From Antarctobacter heliothermus (GTDB lineage: Bacteria > Pseudomonadota > Alphaproteobacteria > Rhodobacterales > Rhodobacteraceae): 64,000 bases of DNA. The translations under genes and the position numbers were made by a program. Shown piece after piece: positions 19,044-28,380 of this stretch. Positions within the stretch are counted from its first letter, which is position 1. Every line of letters starts with the position of its first letter. Where the stretch lies: contig NZ_CP022540.1 in the NCBI RefSeq assembly GCF_002237555.1, forward strand, positions 1,930,501 to 1,994,500, written 5' to 3'. Below the pieces are notes generated by a model. That model worked only from the letters and a program-made list of their open reading frames with translations, had not been told where the DNA came from and made no database searches.

Positions 19044-20273
19044 ATGCGCCGCGTCGTCGTTACAGGGCTTGGGATCGTTTCGAGTATCGGGAATTCTGCG
19101 GAGGAGGTTCTGGCCTCGCTCAAGGCAGGCAGGTCCGGCATCACCGCCAATGCGCAGATGCAGGAACACGGCTTTCGCAGTCAGATCGCGGGGGCCATCA
19201 ATCTGGATGTGGCCGAGCATATCGACAAGCGGACGCTGCGTTTCATGGGGCCGGGGGCGGCCTATGCCTATATCGCCATGGGCCAAGCCATCGCGGATGC
19301 GGGGCTGGAAGAGTCCGACGTTGTGAACCCACGCACCGGCCTTGTGGCCGGATCGGGCGGTCCGTCGACCAGTGCCATGTTGACTGCGCATCAAACGGTG
19401 CTGAAGACGGGTGCGACCAAGCGGGTCGGCCCCTTTGCAGTGCCCAAGTGCATGTGCTCGACCGTGAGCGCGAACCTGTCGACTGCGTATAAGATCAAGG
19501 GCATCAACTATTCGATCACCTCGGCCTGTTCGACCTCTTTGCATTGCATCGGCAACGCGGCAGAGCAGATCATGATGGGCAAGCAGGACGTGATGTTCGC
19601 GGGCGGCGGCGAGGAGTTGGACTGGACCCTGTCGTGCCTGTTTGACGCGATGGGCGCGATGTCTTCGAAATACAATGACACGCCAGAGCAGGCGAGCCGC
19701 GCCTTTGACAAAGATCGCGACGGATTTGTGATCGGGGCTGGCGGCGGCATGCTGGTGCTGGAAGAGTTGGAGCACGCCCGCGCGCGCGGGGCCAAGATCT
19801 ACGCCGAAGTGACCGGCTATGGTGCGACCTCGGACGGGGCGGACATGGTGGCGCCATCGGGCGAAGGCGGTGAGCGGGCGATGCGGATCGCGCTGTCGAC
19901 GCTGCCCGAGGGGCGCAAGGTTAGCTATATCAACGCGCATGGCACCTCGACTCCCGTGGGCGACGTGGGGGAGATCGAGGCGGTGCGGCGCGTGTTCGGT
20001 GAGGGAACCACCCCGCCGGTGTCGTCGACCAAATCCATGACCGGCCACAGCCAGGGCGCGACCGGCGCGCAGGAGGCGATCTATTGCCTGCTGGCGTTGA
20101 AGCACGATTTCATCATCCCCTCGATCAATGTGCAGACGCTGGACCCGGCGTTGAAGCCTGCCGAGATCGCGACTGAGTTGGTCGAGAACGCGGGTCTGGA
20201 TTCGGTCATGACCAATTCCTTTGGCTTTGGTGGCACCAACGGGTCTATGGTGTTGTCGAAGTTTCACGACTGA
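19044..20273 (+). CDS. fabB: Beta-ketoacyl-ACP synthase I
   Basis: Condenses malonyl-ACP with acyl-ACP, including the cis-3-decenoyl product of FabA, and is required for unsaturated fatty acids. The 409-residue thiolase-fold protein has the nucleophile Cys162 in [14 protein letters not shown] and the two histidines in [11 protein letters not shown] (His299) and [11 protein letters not shown] (His335), giving the Cys-His-His triad of the KAS I/II group. A gaggagg site precedes the ATG. It is followed 19 bp later by fabI, with which it forms an operon. Confidence 0.96.
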   Translation: MRRVVVTGLGIVSSIGNSAEEVLASLKAGRSGITANAQMQEHGFRSQIAGAINLDVAEHIDKRTLRFMGPGAAYAYIAMGQAIADAGLEESDVVNPRTGLVAGSGGPSTSAMLTAHQTVLKTGATKRVGPFAVPKCMCSTVSANLSTAYKIKGINYSITSACSTSLHCIGNAAEQIMMGKQDVMFAGGGEELDWTLSCLFDAMGAMSSKYNDTPEQASRAFDKDRDGFVIGAGGGMLVLEELEHARARGAKIYAEVTGYGATSDGADMVAPSGEGGERAMRIALSTLPEGRKVSYINAHGTSTPVGDVGEIEAVRRVFGEGTTPPVSSTKSMTGHSQGATGAQEAIYCLLALKHDFIIPSINVQTLDPALKPAEIATELVENAGLDSVMTNSFGFGGTNGSMVLSKFHD

Positions 20274-20292
20274 ATAGCGCGGAAGAAGTGAC

Positions 20293-21081
20293 ATGACGTT
20301 GAGTCTGAAAGGCAAGCGCGGGCTTGTCATGGGTGTTGCGAACGAGCGGTCGATCGCATGGGGCATCGCCAAAGCCTGCCATGAGGCGGGCGCGGAACTG
20401 GCCTTTACCTATCAGGGAGAGGCGTTCGGCAAGCGGCTGGAGCCTTTGGCGGCCAGCGTCGGGTCGGATTTCATGGTCGACGTGGATGTGACGGATGATG
20501 CGTCGCTGGACGCGGCGTTTGATGAGTTGGGTCAGCGGTGGGACAGCGTGGATTTCCTTGTCCATGCGATTGCCTATTCGGACAAGAATGAGCTGACGGG
20601 GCGGTTTCTGAACACGTCGCGGGCGAACTTTAAGAACTCGCTGGATATTTCGGTGTATTCGTTCATCGAGGTGGCCCGGCGGGTGCATCCGCTGATGACG
20701 GACGGTGGCACGCTTTTGACGCTGACCTATCTGGGCAGCCAGCGGGTGGTGCCGAACTACAACGTCATGGGCGTGGCCAAGGCGGCGCTCGAGGCGACGA
20801 CACGTTATCTGGCCAATGATCTGGGCCCGGATGGCATCCGCGTGAACGCGCTCAGCCCCGGACCGATGAAAACGCTGGCGGGGGCGGCCATCGGCGGCGC
20901 GCGGCGGACCTACAAGCACACCGGCCAGAATGCGCCTTTGCGGGCGAACGCCACGCTGGAGGCGGTGGGCGGCACGGCGGTCTGGCTGCTCTCGGATGCG
21001 GGCAGTTGCACCACGGGTGAGGTGATCATGGTGGACGGTGGCTATCACGTTGTGGGGATGCCGCAACTGGAGAACTTGTGA
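20293..21081 (+). CDS. fabI: Enoyl-ACP reductase (NADH)
   Basis: Reduces trans-2-enoyl-ACP in the last step of the fatty acid elongation cycle. The 262-residue short-chain dehydrogenase fold begins with GLVMGVANERSIAWGIAKA, the FabI-type cofactor motif, and has the active-site tyrosine and lysine in NYNVMGVAKAALEA (Y-x6-K). The C-terminus EVIMVDGGYHVVGM is typical of FabI. It follows fabB closely and overlaps the next small lipoprotein gene (TGATG). Confidence 0.95.
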   Translation: MTLSLKGKRGLVMGVANERSIAWGIAKACHEAGAELAFTYQGEAFGKRLEPLAASVGSDFMVDVDVTDDASLDAAFDELGQRWDSVDFLVHAIAYSDKNELTGRFLNTSRANFKNSLDISVYSFIEVARRVHPLMTDGGTLLTLTYLGSQRVVPNYNVMGVAKAALEATTRYLANDLGPDGIRVNALSPGPMKTLAGAAIGGARRTYKHTGQNAPLRANATLEAVGGTAVWLLSDAGSCTTGEVIMVDGGYHVVGMPQLENL

Positions 21082-21407
21082 TGCGTCTGGTCTGGGTTCT
21101 GGGGGCGGCATTGGCGCTGGGGGGCTGCATGGACGGCGCGACCCCGGCTTCGGGCGGCGCTGGCGGCGGGCAGGGCGCGGAGGCGCGCAAGCTGTCGGCG
21201 GGCATGACACAGGCGCAGGCCGACGCGGTCTTTGGCCTGGACGCGGGCTATGAGCGCAACCCGGCCAATTGGGACGAATCCTGCGTCAGCTACGCCTACG
21301 GCGATGCCGCGACGCCGCGCTATGTCCATGCGGTGTTCCGGGGCGGTCGCCTGCTGCGCGCGACCGACGGGCACGGCGCGATCTGCACCTACGGGGCTGC
21401 ACTGTAA
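21081..21407 (+). CDS. Small predicted lipoprotein after fabI
   Basis: A 108-residue protein with a lipobox signal (WVLGAALALGGC/MDG), a Gly/Ala linker, and a C-terminal domain beginning LSAGMTQAQADAVFGLDAGY that resembles the SmpA/OmlA-like fold opening (GMTxxxVxxLxG). Two cysteines occur in the mature part (DESCVSYAYG and GAICTYG). The ATG at 21081 overlaps the fabI stop, so it is co-translated. Function unknown; probably an envelope lipoprotein. Confidence 0.75.
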   Translation: MRLVWVLGAALALGGCMDGATPASGGAGGGQGAEARKLSAGMTQAQADAVFGLDAGYERNPANWDESCVSYAYGDAATPRYVHAVFRGGRLLRATDGHGAICTYGAAL

Positions 21408-21469
21408 ATCCTGTCACGGGAACCGAGGTCTGCACCGGGCGTTGATCCTCCAAACGACTGGAGGTTCTC

Positions 21470-22144
21470 ATGACCCACAAGATCACCCTGCAAAGCATCG
21501 ACACGCTGACCCATAACGTGCACCGGCTGACCTTTGATAAGCCGGAGGACTATGCCTACACGCCGGGGCAGGCGACAGATTTCGCGCTGGACCGCGACGG
21601 ATGGCGCGAGGAACAGCGGCCTTTCTCCTTTACCTGTCTGCCTGATGAGGACCGACTGGAATTTGTCATCAAGTCGTACCCTGACCACAACGGCGTGACG
21701 GACCAGATCGGCAAGATGGAACCGGGCGACACTGCCCTGATTGGCGACCCGTGGGGCGCTATCGAGGACAAGGGCGATGGGGTCTTTATTGCCGGGGGCG
21801 CAGGCGTGACGCCCTTTATCGCGATCCTGCGCAAAAAGCTGGAGGAAAACGGCACGCTGGAGGGCAACACGCTGCTGTTCTCAAACCAGTGTGAGCGCGA
21901 CATCGTCATGCGCAACACCTTTGAGGCGATGGAGGGGCTGCGCTGTCACTGGACGGTGACAGAGGAAAAAGGCAGCCCGCTGGCGCGCGGTCTGATCGAC
22001 GCTGACATGCTGTCCGGGTTTGTCGATCCCCAAAAGGACATCTGCTATATCTGCGGTCCCGATGCGATGGTCGAGGCGATGCCCGAGGAACTGGCCAGGC
22101 TGGGCGTTGAGCAGGACCAGATTGTGGTTGAGGATTTCGGCTGA
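21470..22144 (+). CDS. FAD-binding ferredoxin/flavodoxin reductase-like oxidoreductase
   Basis: A 224-residue flavoprotein of the ferredoxin-NADP reductase superfamily. The FAD-binding barrel has TPGQATDFALDRDGW and RPFSFTCLPDEDRLEFVIKS (RxxS motif), and the nucleotide domain has VFIAGGAGVTPFIAILRKKL and DICYICGPDAMVEAM, which are the NAD(P)-binding GGxGxTP and CGP motifs. No iron-sulfur domain is attached, so electrons must pass to a separate acceptor. It stands after the fab genes with a ggaggt ribosome site. The physiological partner is unknown. Confidence 0.88.
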   Translation: MTHKITLQSIDTLTHNVHRLTFDKPEDYAYTPGQATDFALDRDGWREEQRPFSFTCLPDEDRLEFVIKSYPDHNGVTDQIGKMEPGDTALIGDPWGAIEDKGDGVFIAGGAGVTPFIAILRKKLEENGTLEGNTLLFSNQCERDIVMRNTFEAMEGLRCHWTVTEEKGSPLARGLIDADMLSGFVDPQKDICYICGPDAMVEAMPEELARLGVEQDQIVVEDFG

Positions 22145-22170
22145 CCTTGCGGGCACGTTTGATGGTGATG

Positions 22171-22193
22171 GGCCGGGGCATCATGTCCCGGTC
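22171..22193. terminator. Hairpin between convergent genes
   Basis: GGCCGGGGCA (22171-22180) pairs with TGTCCCGGTC (22184-22193), allowing G-U pairs, between the reductase gene and the convergent glycosyltransferase-like gene. The trailing T run is short. Confidence 0.5.
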
Positions 22194-22207
22194 TTCTCAC
22201 ATCCCGC

Positions 22208-23077
22208 TTAGAACCACTGTCCCGGCTCCATCAGGCCAAGGTCGAGCAACTGGCGCGAGTGCCATTCAAACGGCGTGGAGTTGTGCCAGCGAAAGCTTTT
22301 GATGTCGAAGGTGGAGCCGGGGTTGCGTTTGAGCGCCTTGGCGGTGCGAAAGCTGGCAATCGCGGCGGTCAGATTGTTGTGCCACGGGCAGGCGTAGGTG
22401 TTGTATTCCTCATCGGAGAACGTGTGATCGTCGCGCAGTTGCAGCCCCGGTTTGGCACGGAAAATGGCGATGCGGTCAATCTTGCGCCGGGTTTCAGGGA
22501 CGTGTTCCTCATACCGCCAGCGCAGCCCGCCGAAGAAATTCAGCTGCCGTTCCTTGGGGTGATTGTGGTTCTGCGGGTCCGGGCGGGCCAGTGCGTAATA
22601 GCCGGACCGGTCCAGCCATGCGTCGTCCAGCGACACCGCATCACGGCATTTCCTGAGATCCCCGGCGTAGAGGTCGACCACATAGGTCAACATGGCATCG
22701 CGCCGTTCCTCTGCGTGATAGGCCAGCATTTCGCCGATTGTCCGGCTCTCTGAAAAGGGAAAAAAGAGATATTCGGCGTTATAGCAATAATAGACCCACT
22801 GGCCGGTGGCCTTGGCGATCACGCCATTGACGGCCCGTGTCAGGGCGGCGTCGGCGCGCATGTCATGGGCAACGTGATGCACCTTGTCCGTTAGATCGGC
22901 GGGCAAGGTCAGGTCGGCCGCGCCAAACAGCACGACAGACCGGAATCCGCAGTGGCGGTGGTGGCGCAGGGTGGTGTCCAGTTCTACCGCGTCCTCGGCA
23001 AAGATCAGCGCAATGGGGCCACGGCGCAGCGCGTCGGCACCTTGGGACAGGAAGTGATTTAGGGTCTTGTAGAACAT
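22208..23077 (-). CDS. Glycosyltransferase-family-2-like hypothetical protein
   Basis: A 289-residue soluble protein. The N-terminus ([40 protein letters not shown]) looks like the Rossmann-type opening of a nucleotide-sugar fold. Aromatic-rich blocks follow ([20 protein letters not shown]), and the C-terminus [20 protein letters not shown] is strongly conserved in my memory of Rhodobacteraceae proteins next to miaB. A clear DxD is not evident (DLYAGD is the nearest). The glycosyltransferase link is tentative. It is divergent from miaB with a 113 bp gap. Confidence 0.55.
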   Translation of the reverse strand: MFYKTLNHFLSQGADALRRGPIALIFAEDAVELDTTLRHHRHCGFRSVVLFGAADLTLPADLTDKVHHVAHDMRADAALTRAVNGVIAKATGQWVYYCYNAEYLFFPFSESRTIGEMLAYHAEERRDAMLTYVVDLYAGDLRKCRDAVSLDDAWLDRSGYYALARPDPQNHNHPKERQLNFFGGLRWRYEEHVPETRRKIDRIAIFRAKPGLQLRDDHTFSDEEYNTYACPWHNNLTAAIASFRTAKALKRNPGSTFDIKSFRWHNSTPFEWHSRQLLDLGLMEPGQWF

Positions 23078-23190
23078 GCTCGGCCTCTGGTGGGGCTTTT
23101 ACCGCAAGGTCGGTGAAAATCTCGTGCATTGCAAGCGGGGGGGATTCTGCGGTATCGCCAGCCCTTAAATCCGAGACAGGAGCGCGCGCT

Positions 23191-24501
23191 ATGGCCCCGA
23201 AGAAACTGTATATCAAGACCTACGGCTGCCAGATGAACGTCTATGACAGCGAGCGCATGGCCGAGGCCATGGGCGGCGAGGGTTATGAGACGACCGCGCG
23301 CCCCGAAGATGCGGATATGATCCTGCTGAACACCTGTCACATCCGGGAAAAGGCGGCGGAAAAGGTTTATTCGGAACTGGGCCGCTACAAGGGGCTGAAG
23401 GCAAACAAGCCGGATCTGAAGATCGGCGTGGCGGGATGTGTGGCGCAGGCTGAGGGCGCAGAGATCATGCGCCGTCAACCGATGGTGGATCTGGTGGTCG
23501 GCCCGCAAAGCTATCACCGGTTGCCGGATCTGTTGTCGCGTACCCATAACGGCGCCAAGGCGCTGGACACGGATTTCCCGGAAGAGGACAAGTTCGACCA
23601 CCTCAAGGCGCGGCCCAAGGCCAAGCGCGGGCCGACGGCGTTTTTGACCGTGCAGGAGGGCTGTGACAAGTTCTGCGCCTTTTGCGTGGTGCCCTATACG
23701 CGGGGGGCAGAGGTGTCGCGCCCGGCGGACCGGGTGCTGACAGAGGCGCGTGATCTGGTAGAGCGCGGCGTGCGTGAAATCACCCTTTTGGGCCAGAACG
23801 TGAATGCCTACCACGGCCATGAGGGCGGATTGGCGGGTCTGATCCGCGCCTTGGCCGAGATTGACGGGCTGGCGCGTATCCGGTTCACCACCTCGCACCC
23901 GAACGACATGGATGATGCGCTGATCGCGGCGCATGGCGACTGTGACAAGCTGATGCCTTATCTGCATCTGCCTGTGCAGGCGGGGTCGGACAAGATCCTG
24001 AAACGGATGAACCGGAGCCACACGGCCGAGGACTATTTGCGGTTGATCGAACGGCTGCGCGCAACGCGGCCCGATCTGCACCTGTCGGGCGATTTCATCG
24101 TCGGCTTTCCCGAAGAGACCGAAGAGGATTTTCAGGCCACGATGGATCTGATTGCGGCGGTGGAATATGGCTCGGCGTTTTCGTTCAAATATTCCGAACG
24201 GCCCGGCACCCCGGCGGCAGAGCGCCCACAGGTTCCCGAGGACGAAAAGGACGATCGCCTGCAACGGTTGCAGGCGTTGTTGACGACCCAGCAGCGCCGT
24301 TTGCAGGATGCGATGGTGGGCCGGGACGTGCACGTTATGTTCGAAAAGCCGGGCCGGATGCCCGGCCAGATGGTCGGAAAATCTGAATATCTGCACGCGG
24401 TTCACGTCGAATCCGACGCTTTTTCACCGGGTGATATCGCGCGAATCCGAATCGTTTCCAGTGGCCCCAACTCTCTGAAGGGGGTTGTTGCGCCGCGCTA
24501 A
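23191..24501 (+). CDS. miaB: tRNA-2-methylthio-N6-dimethylallyladenosine synthase
   Basis: Radical-SAM methylthiotransferase that modifies A37 of tRNAs reading UNN codons. The 436-residue protein has the N-terminal UPF0004 cysteines ([34 protein letters not shown]), the radical-SAM cluster [15 protein letters not shown], then [11 protein letters not shown] and [17 protein letters not shown], and a C-terminal TRAM domain (about 375-432). The ATG at 23191 follows acaggagcg and starts the conserved [13 protein letters not shown]. Length fits MiaB. Confidence 0.96.
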   Translation: MAPKKLYIKTYGCQMNVYDSERMAEAMGGEGYETTARPEDADMILLNTCHIREKAAEKVYSELGRYKGLKANKPDLKIGVAGCVAQAEGAEIMRRQPMVDLVVGPQSYHRLPDLLSRTHNGAKALDTDFPEEDKFDHLKARPKAKRGPTAFLTVQEGCDKFCAFCVVPYTRGAEVSRPADRVLTEARDLVERGVREITLLGQNVNAYHGHEGGLAGLIRALAEIDGLARIRFTTSHPNDMDDALIAAHGDCDKLMPYLHLPVQAGSDKILKRMNRSHTAEDYLRLIERLRATRPDLHLSGDFIVGFPEETEEDFQATMDLIAAVEYGSAFSFKYSERPGTPAAERPQVPEDEKDDRLQRLQALLTTQQRRLQDAMVGRDVHVMFEKPGRMPGQMVGKSEYLHAVHVESDAFSPGDIARIRIVSSGPNSLKGVVAPR

Positions 24502-24719
24502 CTGCCCCCATGAACCCCTTGTTTCAAAAAAAGGGTTCAGATTATCCACAGCAAAACAAAGCGTTTTCGGGAACTGTTTCCGATTTTGGGACAGTACACA
24601 TAGCTTTTCTCTTCACAGCCGGGGGAGTTTTGCTAATGTGTTGATTATAGTAAATATGCGTGCGCCCGCTGCCATGTGGTGCCCGCATTTGGGGAAACTT
24701 AAAATCAAGGGACCAGGCT

Positions 24720-25319
24720 GTGGCTTATCGCATTTCCAAGGCCATCGGCGCGATGGCGCTTGCGGCCCTCGCTGGTCTGTCGGCCGTTGCGCCGGCAGTC
24801 GCCGGGGACGCTGACCAGAACACACCGTTCATCTCGACGCAAAACACCCGCACCATCAAGGGTGAGCAGTATATTCCGGGCATCTGGGTGGACCCGGATG
24901 GCTGTGAGCACTGGGTGATGGACGACGGGGTTGAGGGCTACATGAGCCCGCACACTGACCGCAAAGGCATCCCGGTTTGCCATCGCAGCAACACCTGCGG
25001 TGTCATGAACACCGATCAGTTTTTTGCCACCGACAGCCACCGCATCTCTAAACACGGTCAGGCGCGCATTGCCGATTTTTTCAAGTCGGCAAACGCCGTC
25101 GGCTATGTCATCGCCGGTCACACCGACAGCCGCGCATCAGATGATTACAACATCAAGTTGAGCTATAACCGTGCGCTGGCCGTGGCCAGGGTGGCCCGCT
25201 CTGTCGGGGCAAACATCACCGATGTGCGCGGCTATGGCGAACGGATGCCGGTCGCGACGAACAAGACTGCAACGGGCATGGCCAAGAACCGCCGTGTCGA
25301 AATCCTCTGCTTCCGGTAA
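24720..25319 (+). CDS. OmpA-family outer-membrane/periplasmic protein with GIWVDP motif
   Basis: A 199-residue exported protein. A GTG at 24720, preceded by aaggga, gives a proper signal peptide (AIGAMALAALAGLSAVAPAVA/GD), so the longer frame is rejected. The first mature domain carries PGIWVDPDGCEHWVMDDG and VEGYMSPHTDRKG. The C-terminal OmpA-like peptidoglycan-binding domain has FFATDSHRISKHGQARIADF, AGHTDSRASDDYNIKLSYNR and the arginine-containing GMAKNRRVEILCF. It probably anchors the envelope to murein. The next gene shares the first motif, and the two form an operon. Confidence 0.85.
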   Translation: MAYRISKAIGAMALAALAGLSAVAPAVAGDADQNTPFISTQNTRTIKGEQYIPGIWVDPDGCEHWVMDDGVEGYMSPHTDRKGIPVCHRSNTCGVMNTDQFFATDSHRISKHGQARIADFFKSANAVGYVIAGHTDSRASDDYNIKLSYNRALAVARVARSVGANITDVRGYGERMPVATNKTATGMAKNRRVEILCFR

Positions 25320-25332
25320 TCCAGAAGGGATC

Positions 25333-25647
25333 ATGACAATGAACTTCGTTAAACCGCTTCTGCTGGTTGCCGCTGTCGCTGCTGTTGCGGCCTGCGATCC
25401 GGTCGGCCCCGACAAGAGCCGGGACCGCCAGTCCATCGACCGTGACGACCTGACCGGCATGAAGGCCGGCATCTGGGTCGATCCGAACGGCTGTGACCAT
25501 TGGATCATCGACGATGGCGTCGAGGGCTATCTGTCGGCCCGTCTCGACAAATACGGCAAGCCGGTTTGCTCGGGCGTCGCCCCGCCGACCATCGCCACTG
25601 GTGATTTCAAGGGCGGCTCGACCTCGATTATCGGCGACCCTCTCTGA
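25333..25647 (+). CDS. Small lipoprotein sharing the GIWVDP motif with the OmpA-like neighbour
   Basis: A 104-residue protein with a lipobox signal (LLLVAAVAAVAAC/DPVG). The mature part contains KAGIWVDPNGCDHWIIDDG followed by VEGYLSARLDKYGKPVC, nearly the same as the block in the preceding OmpA-family protein. It starts 13 bp after that gene, with an agaaggga site, and is followed by a strong terminator, so the pair is one transcript. The shared block is a candidate interaction or metal-binding module with two conserved cysteines. Function unknown. Confidence 0.8.
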   Translation: MTMNFVKPLLLVAAVAAVAACDPVGPDKSRDRQSIDRDDLTGMKAGIWVDPNGCDHWIIDDGVEGYLSARLDKYGKPVCSGVAPPTIATGDFKGGSTSIIGDPL

Positions 25648-25678
25648 CACCCTGACAACGGGCATTTTCTGGATATTG

Positions 25679-25711
25679 GACCGCGCGGCATCTGCCGCGC
25701 GGTCTGTTTTT
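25679..25711 (+). terminator. Rho-independent terminator after the lipoprotein gene
   Basis: GACCGCGCGGC (25679-25689) pairs perfectly with GCCGCGCGGTC (25694-25704), followed by tgTTTTT. Confidence 0.88.
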
Positions 25712-25834
25712 GTGGCGTTCGCATGACAATTGCCCTTCATGCGTCGCAGAGACTTGCGCCTTGCGGCCTGCCAATGCACCATATCTAGCAGAAACACGCG
25801 TCCGGAATCGGATCGCCCTGCACAGGAGACGGGT

Positions 25835-26803
25835 TTGACAGCGGGCATTTTGACCGAAGCCATCCTAGAATTCCCCGACAACCGATTGCTGATCGACCTC
25901 TGTGGAGAGTTCGACCGCAACCTGACAGACATAGAGGCCCGCACTGGGGTGCAGATTCTGCGCCGTGGCAACCAGTTGGCGGTGCATGGCCCCGAGGACT
26001 CGGTGCCTGCGGTGGCGGACGTGCTGCGCGGGCTGTATGAGCGGCTCGAACAGGGCCGAGAGGTTGCGCGCGGAGACATCGACCGTGCCCTGCGCATGGA
26101 AGACGAAGAACCGGACGAACAACTGGAAATGTTCACCGGCGGCCCGGTTGAGATCAAGACTCGCAAAAAGCTGATTGAGCCGCGCACTGACGCGCAAAAG
26201 GCCTATGTGCAAGCGTTGTTTGCCAATGAGATGGCCTTTGGCATTGGCCCGGCGGGCACCGGCAAGACCTATCTGGCCGTGGCGGTCGGGGTTCACATGC
26301 TGATCACCGGCGAGGTGGACAAGATCATTCTGTGCCGTCCGGCCGTCGAAGCGGGCGAGCGGCTGGGCTTTCTCCCCGGCACGCAAGAGGAAAAGGTCGA
26401 CCCCTACATGCAGCCCTTGATGGATGCGTTGAACGATTTCCTGCCGGGCAAGCAACTGGCCAAGATGCGCGAAGAAAAATCGGTCGAGATTGCACCGCTG
26501 GCCTTTATGCGGGGGCGCACGTTGTCCAACGCCTTTGTGGTGCTGGATGAGGCGCAGAACGCCACCACCATGCAGATGAAGATGTTCCTGACCCGGTTGG
26601 GTGAGGGCAGCCGCATGGTGATCACCGGCGACCGCACGCAGATCGACCTACCACGCGGTGTGCCGTCCGGCCTGGCGGATGCGGAGCGGCTGTTGGGGCA
26701 TGTGCCCGGCATCTCATTCAACTATTTCACCGCCAAGGATGTGGTGCGCCATCCGCTTGTCGCGGCGATCATCGAAGCCTATGAGGCGGACACGCCGGGC
26801 TAG
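25835..26803 (+). CDS. phoH: PhoH-like ATPase
   Basis: A P-loop ATPase of the PhoH family, linked in bacteria to RNA metabolism and phosphate stress. The Walker A motif is GIGPAGTGKTYLAVAVG (about residues 137-150), followed by LCRPAVEAGERLGFLPG, Walker B FVVLDEAQNATTMQMKMFLT and GDRTQIDLPRGVPSGLA. I place the start at a TTG (25835) because an aggag site lies 6 bp before it and the conserved region EFPDNRLLIDLCGEFDRNL follows shortly; an ATG at 25739 would add 32 residues without family features. It heads a phoH-ybeY-corC-lnt cluster, as in many alphaproteobacteria. Confidence 0.93.
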   Translation: MTAGILTEAILEFPDNRLLIDLCGEFDRNLTDIEARTGVQILRRGNQLAVHGPEDSVPAVADVLRGLYERLEQGREVARGDIDRALRMEDEEPDEQLEMFTGGPVEIKTRKKLIEPRTDAQKAYVQALFANEMAFGIGPAGTGKTYLAVAVGVHMLITGEVDKIILCRPAVEAGERLGFLPGTQEEKVDPYMQPLMDALNDFLPGKQLAKMREEKSVEIAPLAFMRGRTLSNAFVVLDEAQNATTMQMKMFLTRLGEGSRMVITGDRTQIDLPRGVPSGLADAERLLGHVPGISFNYFTAKDVVRHPLVAAIIEAYEADTPG

Positions 26804-26854
26804 GCCGATGCGGCCGGCTCTGCGGTATCCAATGCGCCAAGGGGGCCGGGGGCA

Positions 26855-27409
26855 ATGTCCCCGGCACAATCACAGATGCTGACCGACACGATATTCGAGG
26901 ATGACCGCTGGCAGGGCGTGGGTCTGGACCGGCTGGCCGAGACGGGCGCCGAAGCGGCACTGTTGCATCTGGGGCTGGTGCCGGGCGACTATGAAATTGC
27001 CGTGCTGGGCTGCTCGGACACCCGCATCGCTGCGCTGAACAGTGATTTCCGCGACAAGCCGCAGGCGACCAACGTGCTGAGTTGGCCGTCTGAGGATCTG
27101 GCCCCAGAGGCCGATGGCGGCGCGCCATTCCTACCCGAGCCAGAAGACGATGACCCACATCATCTGGGCGACATTGCCCTAGCCTATGAGACCTGTGCGC
27201 AAGAAGCCGCCGATCGGGGCATCCCGATGGCGCAACATGTCACACATCTGATTGTTCATGGGGTGTTACATGTCCTTGGCTATGACCATATGCGTGACCT
27301 AGACGCCACGCTAATGGAACGGATTGAGGTTGAAATACTTGGCAACCTGGGTCTGCCGGACCCATATAGAGTGGATGGCGCCCCTTTGGGGCATGATGGA
27401 ACGGATTGA
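26855..27409 (+). CDS. ybeY: Endoribonuclease YbeY (16S rRNA maturation)
   Basis: A 184-residue zinc metalloprotein required for 16S rRNA 3' processing and ribosome quality control. The metal site is HGVLHVLGYDH (His135, His139, His145), with LNSDFRDKPQATNVLSWPSE and HHLGDIALAYETCAQEA as the other conserved blocks. The acidic insert around residues 82-101 (EADGGAPFLPEPEDDDPH) is longer than in E. coli but usual in Rhodobacteraceae. Its stop overlaps the ATG of the next gene (TGATG). Confidence 0.95.
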   Translation: MSPAQSQMLTDTIFEDDRWQGVGLDRLAETGAEAALLHLGLVPGDYEIAVLGCSDTRIAALNSDFRDKPQATNVLSWPSEDLAPEADGGAPFLPEPEDDDPHHLGDIALAYETCAQEAADRGIPMAQHVTHLIVHGVLHVLGYDHMRDLDATLMERIEVEILGNLGLPDPYRVDGAPLGHDGTD

Positions 27410-28380
27410 TGGGCGATAGCGAAGACTCGTCTAAGGCAGCGCAACGCGCGCTTGGATCGGGACAAATGAACGGAAGCGGGTCACGGCCCGGGTTCTGGCA
27501 AAGCATCTTCGGACGGATGGGCGGAGCGCGGGCGCAGGGCAAGGATGCTTCGCCACAAGCGACACCGTCAATGGCGCGGCCCGTCCACGGCATGATCAAC
27601 CTGCGTCGGATGCGGGTCGAGGACGTCGCCATCCCCAAGGCCGATATTGTCGCGGTCCCCAATACGATCTCCAAGGATGATCTGGTATCGGTGTTCCGCG
27701 ACAGCGGAATGACCCGGTTGCCGGTCTACGACGGCACGCTGGACACGCCGGTTGGCATGGCCCACCTCAAGGATTTCGCGTTGGAGCATGGGTTCAACGG
27801 CACCGGCGAGCGGTTCAATCTGAAGCGTCTGCTGCGACCGCTGCTGTTTGTGCCGCCCTCGATGCCGATTGGCGTGCTGCTGACCAAGATGCAGACAGAG
27901 CGTCGGCACATGGCGTTGGTGATCGACGAATATGGCGGCGTTGACGGGCTGGTCACGATCGAGGATCTGATCGAACAGGTCATCGGTGAGATCGAGGATG
28001 AGCACGACACCGAAGAGGATCAGTACTGGACCCGCGAAAAGAGCGGTTGCTATCTGGTGCAGGCCAAGACGCCGCTGACCGACTTCGAGTCCGAACTGGG
28101 TCTGATGCTGACCGAACACGACACCATCGACGAGGAAGAGATCGATACGCTGGGGGGGCTGGTGTTTATGCTGGCCGGTCGGGTGCCCGCGCGTGGCGAA
28201 GTGGTGCCGCATCCCGTTGGGCTGGATTTTGAAGTGGTGGACGCCGATCCGCGCCGGATCAAGCGGCTGCGGGTGCGCCCCGCCGGTGCTGCGCGCCCCG
28301 AAAGCGCGACTGCTGCGGCAGCGGCCCCGGCTTCGACGCAATCGGCCGCGCCGTCCAAGGTCGATGCCGGCCATGCCTGA
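27409..28380 (+). CDS. CorC/HlyC-type CBS-domain protein
   Basis: A 323-residue soluble protein. After a poorly conserved 60-residue N-terminus come two CBS domains (about 65-195): MRVEDVAIPKADIVAVPNTI, FRDSGMTRLPVYDGT, and HMALVIDEYGGVDGLVTIED. The C-terminal CorC_HlyC transporter-associated domain includes LVQAKTPLTDFESELGL, IDTLGGLVFMLAGRVPARGE and FEVVDADPRRIKRLRVR. The family is linked to magnesium/cobalt efflux, though the biochemical role is uncertain without a membrane domain. It is translationally coupled to ybeY and lnt. Confidence 0.9.
   Translation: MGDSEDSSKAAQRALGSGQMNGSGSRPGFWQSIFGRMGGARAQGKDASPQATPSMARPVHGMINLRRMRVEDVAIPKADIVAVPNTISKDDLVSVFRDSGMTRLPVYDGTLDTPVGMAHLKDFALEHGFNGTGERFNLKRLLRPLLFVPPSMPIGVLLTKMQTERRHMALVIDEYGGVDGLVTIEDLIEQVIGEIEDEHDTEEDQYWTREKSGCYLVQAKTPLTDFESELGLMLTEHDTIDEEEIDTLGGLVFMLAGRVPARGEVVPHPVGLDFEVVDADPRRIKRLRVRPAGAARPESATAAAAAPASTQSAAPSKVDAGHA

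Noticed and set aside
19029..20372. Long minus-strand open frame opposite fabB
   Set aside because: Antisense shadow of a well-supported gene; no domain features.
24542..24550. Perfect DnaA box TTATCCACA upstream of the OmpA-like gene
   Set aside because: Only a single perfect box, with no cluster, no AT-rich unwinding region and none of the usual oriC neighbours; probably chance or local regulation.
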